From: Metaphire vulgaris
Taxonomy: Eukaryota > Annelida > Clitellata > Crassiclitellata > Megascolecidae
Reading direction: 5' to 3'
DNA: 64,000 nucleotides
NCBI GenBank assembly: GCA_018105865.1
Contig: CM030841.1
Span: 12,845,682 to 12,909,681, forward strand
Position numbers and translations under genes: made by a program. This document shows, in pieces, positions 60,924 through 64,000 of the stretch (position 1 is its first letter; each line of letters starts with the position of its first letter). A model generated the notes under the pieces. It had not been told where the DNA came from, made no database searches, and saw nothing but the letters and a program-made list of their open reading frames with translations.

Positions 60924-62908
60924 CAGTTCTCTCACCTTTATAATTTTGTTGGATTTCAGCAAACATTTGGAGCATTGTTTAAGCACGGAAGAGAAGAATC
61001 GTTTAAAGCAGCTCATAGAGTCTCAGCACGTTATAGAACGGCTCAGTTCGGATGTCAGGCAAAAGGAACAGAAGGCACGGCGTGCTGCAGAGCGCTCGGC
61101 TGAACTTGAAATGGATCTGTCAAGGAATGCTGAACAGTTGCAGGAATTAAAGTCTATGTTCAACAATCAGATGGACTACTTAACAGAGCGCTCACAGCAG
61201 AAAATAGAAATACAAGTGAGATACTTCTATAGAATTAGAATATACATCAGTTTATGATTTCATGTACTCTAGAAAAGAAAACTCTTGGAGAACTCTAAAG
61301 CCGATAAGTCTTGGAAAACTCTAAACTCTTTTAAAACTCTAAAACCAATAGAAAACTCTTGGCTTCCAGATGCATGACCTATCAGATGTGTGATTATTGT
61401 TTAAATTGTGACTGCAATAATATTTTGATTGTTAAATAGGTTATATTTTTTAAAATTTGGCATTAACTTATTTGATTATATAATTGAAGTTTTGTATGCC
61501 TTCTGTTAGTCTTCCTCAGTTGTGAAAAAATTTTTAGTGATGGAAATGATAATTGCTGTGATATTTACACTGACAGAAACTGTCACTGGAATTGGAAGTT
61601 GTTCTCAACAAATGCAAATTAAAAGATGAGGAGGTTGAATCACTAAAGCAATATTGAACGATCGCCTACTCAATGCTGATTCAGCTTCCAGTGCGAATAC
61701 GGCCAAAATAATAAAGAACTTAACCAGTGAAATATCACAATTGAAGATCCAGAAACAGAATATAATGTATGAGAAATTTGATGAAAAAAAGGCTTGGGAA
61801 ATGTCTTCTTACAAATTAAAAGAACAGGTATTTACTAGTTAAATCTTGTCAGAAAAGATTAAGAAAATTCCATTATCATGTCTGAGTACTGACATGACAC
61901 ATTTATGTTCTTTGCTTTCACAAAAGCTGTGTATTAAAAGTCATTTTTAATGACTATAGGATAGGTTATCTTTTTTCTTAGGATATTTTTGGATATTTCT
62001 AGCAGTTTGGTTAGAGGCCTACTGAGGCACAATGGTAGTTAAGTCAAAATTAAATTGTGTATCAACAATTATAGTTTGTTTTAACTTCTCATAATATATT
62101 AGGTTTTATATTATAATTATTTGTTTATATAGAATATAGGTTAGAAACATTTTTTTATAATTATTTGTTTCATACTTCCAGAACTTAAGGTGATAGGAAA
62201 TTTTTTGCCAACTGTGACATTTGATCTTTTTGTTGACTCTTGGCAATTTTTTAGTATCTCGTTAAAAATGTGTATTGATTTTTACATTGAAGTTGTAATT
62301 GCCTTTGACACATCACGCTTGTGTTTCGCAGAATCGCATTCTAATGCAACAACTTAAAGTGGCTGAAGGCGCTATGGCACAACTAGATGATAAGATTGAA
62401 AGAATCCGAAAGGTAAGTGAATTTAACAATTGAACTTGTTTAAAATCTACCAGTAAAACATGATAATGCAAAAATTATTAGTAATTCTTGCGTCAATTGT
62501 GTTGACGCCCATTAAACAGTATCTGTATACAGTATACCTCTAACATTTCTTAATGAATGAAAAGACGAACACACCTGAGAAGGCAGAGAGAGACTACAAT
62601 GTTGCACAGGTATCAACGGTCTTTAGGGCCATCTCAAAACAGCCAACAGAATTTGCATTAATCAGTAATCACATCAATTATACGGTAGTTAAGAATAAAA
62701 TGTGTGCTTATGAATTAAAAGTTCTGGAAACATATAATAAAGCAATTGCTGGTCGGTGGAAAAAAGATATTTGTCTTCAAATACACCACTTTCCATTTGT
62801 TGATTGCCTGATGTTTGCTTTATACAGGCTTTGCTACCACATGTCAGTTTTCTCAGAGGAGATGAAGAATTGAACCAGATTTTAAAAGAAATCAAGGCAT
62901 TTGACTGA
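48182..62908 (+). CDS. Long coiled-coil protein, 20 exons, about 1,007 residues
   Basis: Exons: 48182-48259, 49395-49670, 50194-50345, 51136-51340, 52136-52228, 52716-52844, 53582-53689, 54422-54514, 55222-55451, 56450-56513, 56855-57029, 57787-57920, 58781-58943, 59694-59895, 60163-60248, 60606-60772, 60960-61215, 61577-61827, 62332-62412, 62828-62908. All have GT-AG borders with compatible phases. The N-terminus (about residues 1-110) is basic and Ser/Thr-Pro rich (SPVTPVSGARSRTPFSGKR), then long coiled coils (VEEWLRQRDEEIVDLKAEIS, LEWKDEKEESIAATEEAYEQ, ETEIVNLQRTIDMREHDIDE). A basic, low-complexity break lies at about residues 650-760 (KRRRSSRGASSF). A second coiled-coil block and the end LPHVSFLRGDEELNQILKEI follow. 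One extra base near 56475 and one missing base near 61650 shift the frame; with those corrected the length is exactly 1,008 codons. I do not recognise the family. The architecture recalls mitotic-spindle coiled-coil proteins such as SPAG5/astrin, but I have no residue-level support. Confidence 0.85.
49687..49993. mobile_element. hAT-like MITE close to a splice donor
   Basis: A 307-bp element with ends CAGTGTTTTCAAAACTGG and TTTGAGAAGCCCTG. The flanks TATTATGC (49679-49686) and TATTATAC (49994-50001) match at 7 of 8. It begins 16 bp past the donor of exon 49395-49670. Confidence 0.75.
50002..50160. mobile_element. TTAA mini-element left end
   Basis: TTTAACCCCTTAACTGGGGATCC at 50039 onward, with a following TTTTACATTGAGTT, matches the element at 39570-39651; its right end is missing. 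Confidence 0.4.
50489..50600. mobile_element. hAT-like MITE left end
   Basis: CAGTGCTTCCCAACCTGTG at 50489 is a typical hAT MITE terminus. I did not find a matching right end, so only the left part is annotated. In the intron after exon 50194-50345. Confidence 0.45.
53458..53504. repeat. (ATT)n microsatellite
   Basis: An ATT array of about 15 units in an intron of the coiled-coil gene. Confidence 0.97.
54949..55086. repeat. (GAGT)n microsatellite
   Basis: A pure GAGT tetranucleotide array of about 34 units in the intron before exon 55222-55451. The Ser-Leu-Thr-His frames on the minus strand are artefacts. Confidence 0.99.
55565..56290 (-). pseudogene. LINE reverse transcriptase C-terminal fragment
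   Basis: The minus strand encodes degraded blocks such as RIAMAGSTFNRLHTKIFER, NEEVRERTLQPSIIKVIRKR and NWTRHIRNPKRIL, the C-terminal region of a non-LTR retrotransposon ORF2. Stops interrupt it. The same family occurs at 42530-42770 and 63300-63800, always antisense to the coiled-coil gene. Confidence 0.75.
57569..57760. repeat. ATC and TA microsatellites
   Basis: An ATC array (57569-57595) and a TA run (57726-57760) in one intron of the coiled-coil gene; the sequence between them is not recognised. Confidence 0.93.
58648..58735. mobile_element. Short palindromic MITE
   Basis: An 88-bp inverted repeat with ends ACCGTATATACTTGTG and ACACGAGTATATACGGT and GATAAGTCAA/TTGATGACTTAT inside. It lies about 45 bp before the acceptor of exon 58781-58943, so its hairpin may overlap the branch-point region. 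Confidence 0.65.
60351..60485. mobile_element. Hairpin element with GACAAAATGTC arms and telomere-like loop
   Basis: Three copies of CGGACAAAATGTC in the left arm (60353-60396) are mirrored by three GACATTTTGTCC copies in the right arm (60440-60483). The loop reads TTTAGGGTTAAGGTTAG..., a degenerate TTAGGG-like stretch (60400-60427). In an intron of the coiled-coil gene. Confidence 0.8.
60886..60918. repeat. (GC)/(GT)n microsatellite
   Basis: A short CGCG run passing into a GT run of about 13 units, upstream of exon 60960-61215. Confidence 0.95.
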
Positions 62909-63299
62909 ACAGTTGCATTTCTGGTCACTTTTCATCAATACTCTTTATTTGTCAATTAATTCCAGTAAAAAGCATTTGCCAATTCAATGCATGTGTGCTT
63001 AAAACAAAGACTGATTTTTCTTTTATCATAAATGGACAATCCTTGAGACATTCTTCATAGCCTAAAATAATTTTATGAAGACTAAGACTTGCAGCTAATG
63101 CTTTAGTCATGTGACATCACATTTGGAATTAGTTCACTTGTTGTTTGCTCTCAATTTTAGTTCAATTTCATTAACAATATATACTCCAGTAAAGTTAAGG
63201 GCATGTCAGTAAACTACAGTATTGGTTTTGTTCTTATGTACAGTATTGATAAAAATCATATTTAAAGTGTAATTTATACTAAATTGCCATAATGCTTAA
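62909..63299. other. 3' flank of the coiled-coil gene
   Basis: AT-rich DNA after the stop codon that should contain the 3' UTR. I see no clear AATAAA signal that I can tie to the transcript. Confidence 0.4.
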
Positions 63300-63800
63300 G
63301 TAAACTTTGTCGTCCAGCTATCGGCTTCTCCTTGACATCTCTAAAATTATCTGTCTTTTGATGTCTTCCATTGAGATTCAATCCTGCCGTGTTCAGATCC
63401 TCTTCCAAACCGTCCACCCATCTTTTCAGTCTTCCTTTATATCTTTCCTGTTTCTGGTTTGTAGTTGAAAATGCGTTTTGGGTTTGTTATTTCTTCCATT
63501 CTGTTTATTTGTCTAGTCCATTTCATTCTTTCTGATTACATACTTGATGCTTGGTTGCAGTCTTTCTCTAACTTCACTTCTCATATACTGTACTGTATTT
63601 TTGTACCTAATCCTTAGTATCCTTCTAAGCCATTTATTTTCTGTTGCTATTTTATATTAGTATTATATAAGTGTCTGCAAATTCTTATTTTTGTTTTCAC
63701 CCCAAATGTCTTGAACATTTTTGGATTTAGCCTGTTGAATGTACTGTAGATACTGCCAGTGCTATTCTTATTTTGATGTCCAGCCCTCCCTCTGCTTTCC
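63300..63800 (-). pseudogene. LINE 3' fragment
   Basis: Closely similar to 42530-42770 and to 55565-56290 (shared GTCCAGCTAT, TTCAGATCCTCTTCCAA and TTGTAGTTGAAAATGCG blocks on the plus strand). The minus strand carries the degraded C-terminal coding region of the same non-LTR family. Confidence 0.7.
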
Positions 63801-64000
63801 ATTGACTGAATAGTGGTGATTTATAAGCAAGATCCTTGTCTAAATTTGGGAGTTTAATCACCCCAGATCTGTGCTTAGCATTGAAAAATCTAGGGAAAAT
63901 TTGGCATAAGACTTACATGTACCTCAAACCCATTCCATTCTATAACTGTTGCTTGACTGCTATTACCGGGCCATGCATAATTTTAATGTTCTACAGCTGA
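63801..64000. other. No gene recognised at window end
   Basis: AT-rich DNA with no supported exon. Confidence 0.4.

Overview
This is animal nuclear DNA. Genes are split into many short exons with GT-AG introns, and long AT-rich introns and intergenic stretches are full of microsatellites, MITEs, LINE fragments and tRNA-headed SINE-like copies. The palindromic word TAGGCCTA recurs between about 9 and 23 kb. That habit and the mix of repeats fit a marine invertebrate, perhaps an echinoderm or hemichordate, but the taxon is a low-confidence inference.

Layout. 1-13,000 has no gene I can support; it holds MITEs (mariner-like, hAT-like, Harbinger-like and a 9-bp-TSD family), LINE fragments and long microsatellites. 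13,065-15,656 (+) is MMACHC, the cobalamin-processing (cblC) protein, in four exons. 15,700-24,700 is again repeat-rich and gene-free. 24,759-26,818 (-) is a BTB/POZ protein with a Cys-rich C-terminus, in two visible exons. 28,828-46,733 (-) is UTP6, an SSU-processome HAT-repeat protein, in 22 exons coding for about 588 residues. Its first intron carries a 4.6-kb DNA transposon (41,799-46,440) with inverted repeats of about 490 bp, a TATA target duplication and a broken transposase. 48,182-62,908 (+) is a coiled-coil protein of about 1,007 residues in 20 exons, head-to-head with UTP6 across about 1.45 kb. The window ends in a LINE fragment.

The four host genes have no evident joint function: vitamin B12 handling, a BTB adaptor, ribosome biogenesis and a coiled-coil, possibly cytoskeletal, protein. 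Only the divergent UTP6/coiled-coil pair suggests shared regulation.

Quality. Three of the four host genes carry isolated one-base frameshifts inside otherwise intact, conserved exons (MMACHC about 15,401; BTB about 24,990; coiled-coil about 56,475 and 61,650). That pattern suggests residual assembly indels more than pseudogenes. The most interesting items are the long-TIR transposon, an internal motif (TTTTTTGCTTGTCA) shared by MITEs of different superfamilies, a MITE family with perfect 9-bp target duplications, and hairpin elements with telomere-like loops.
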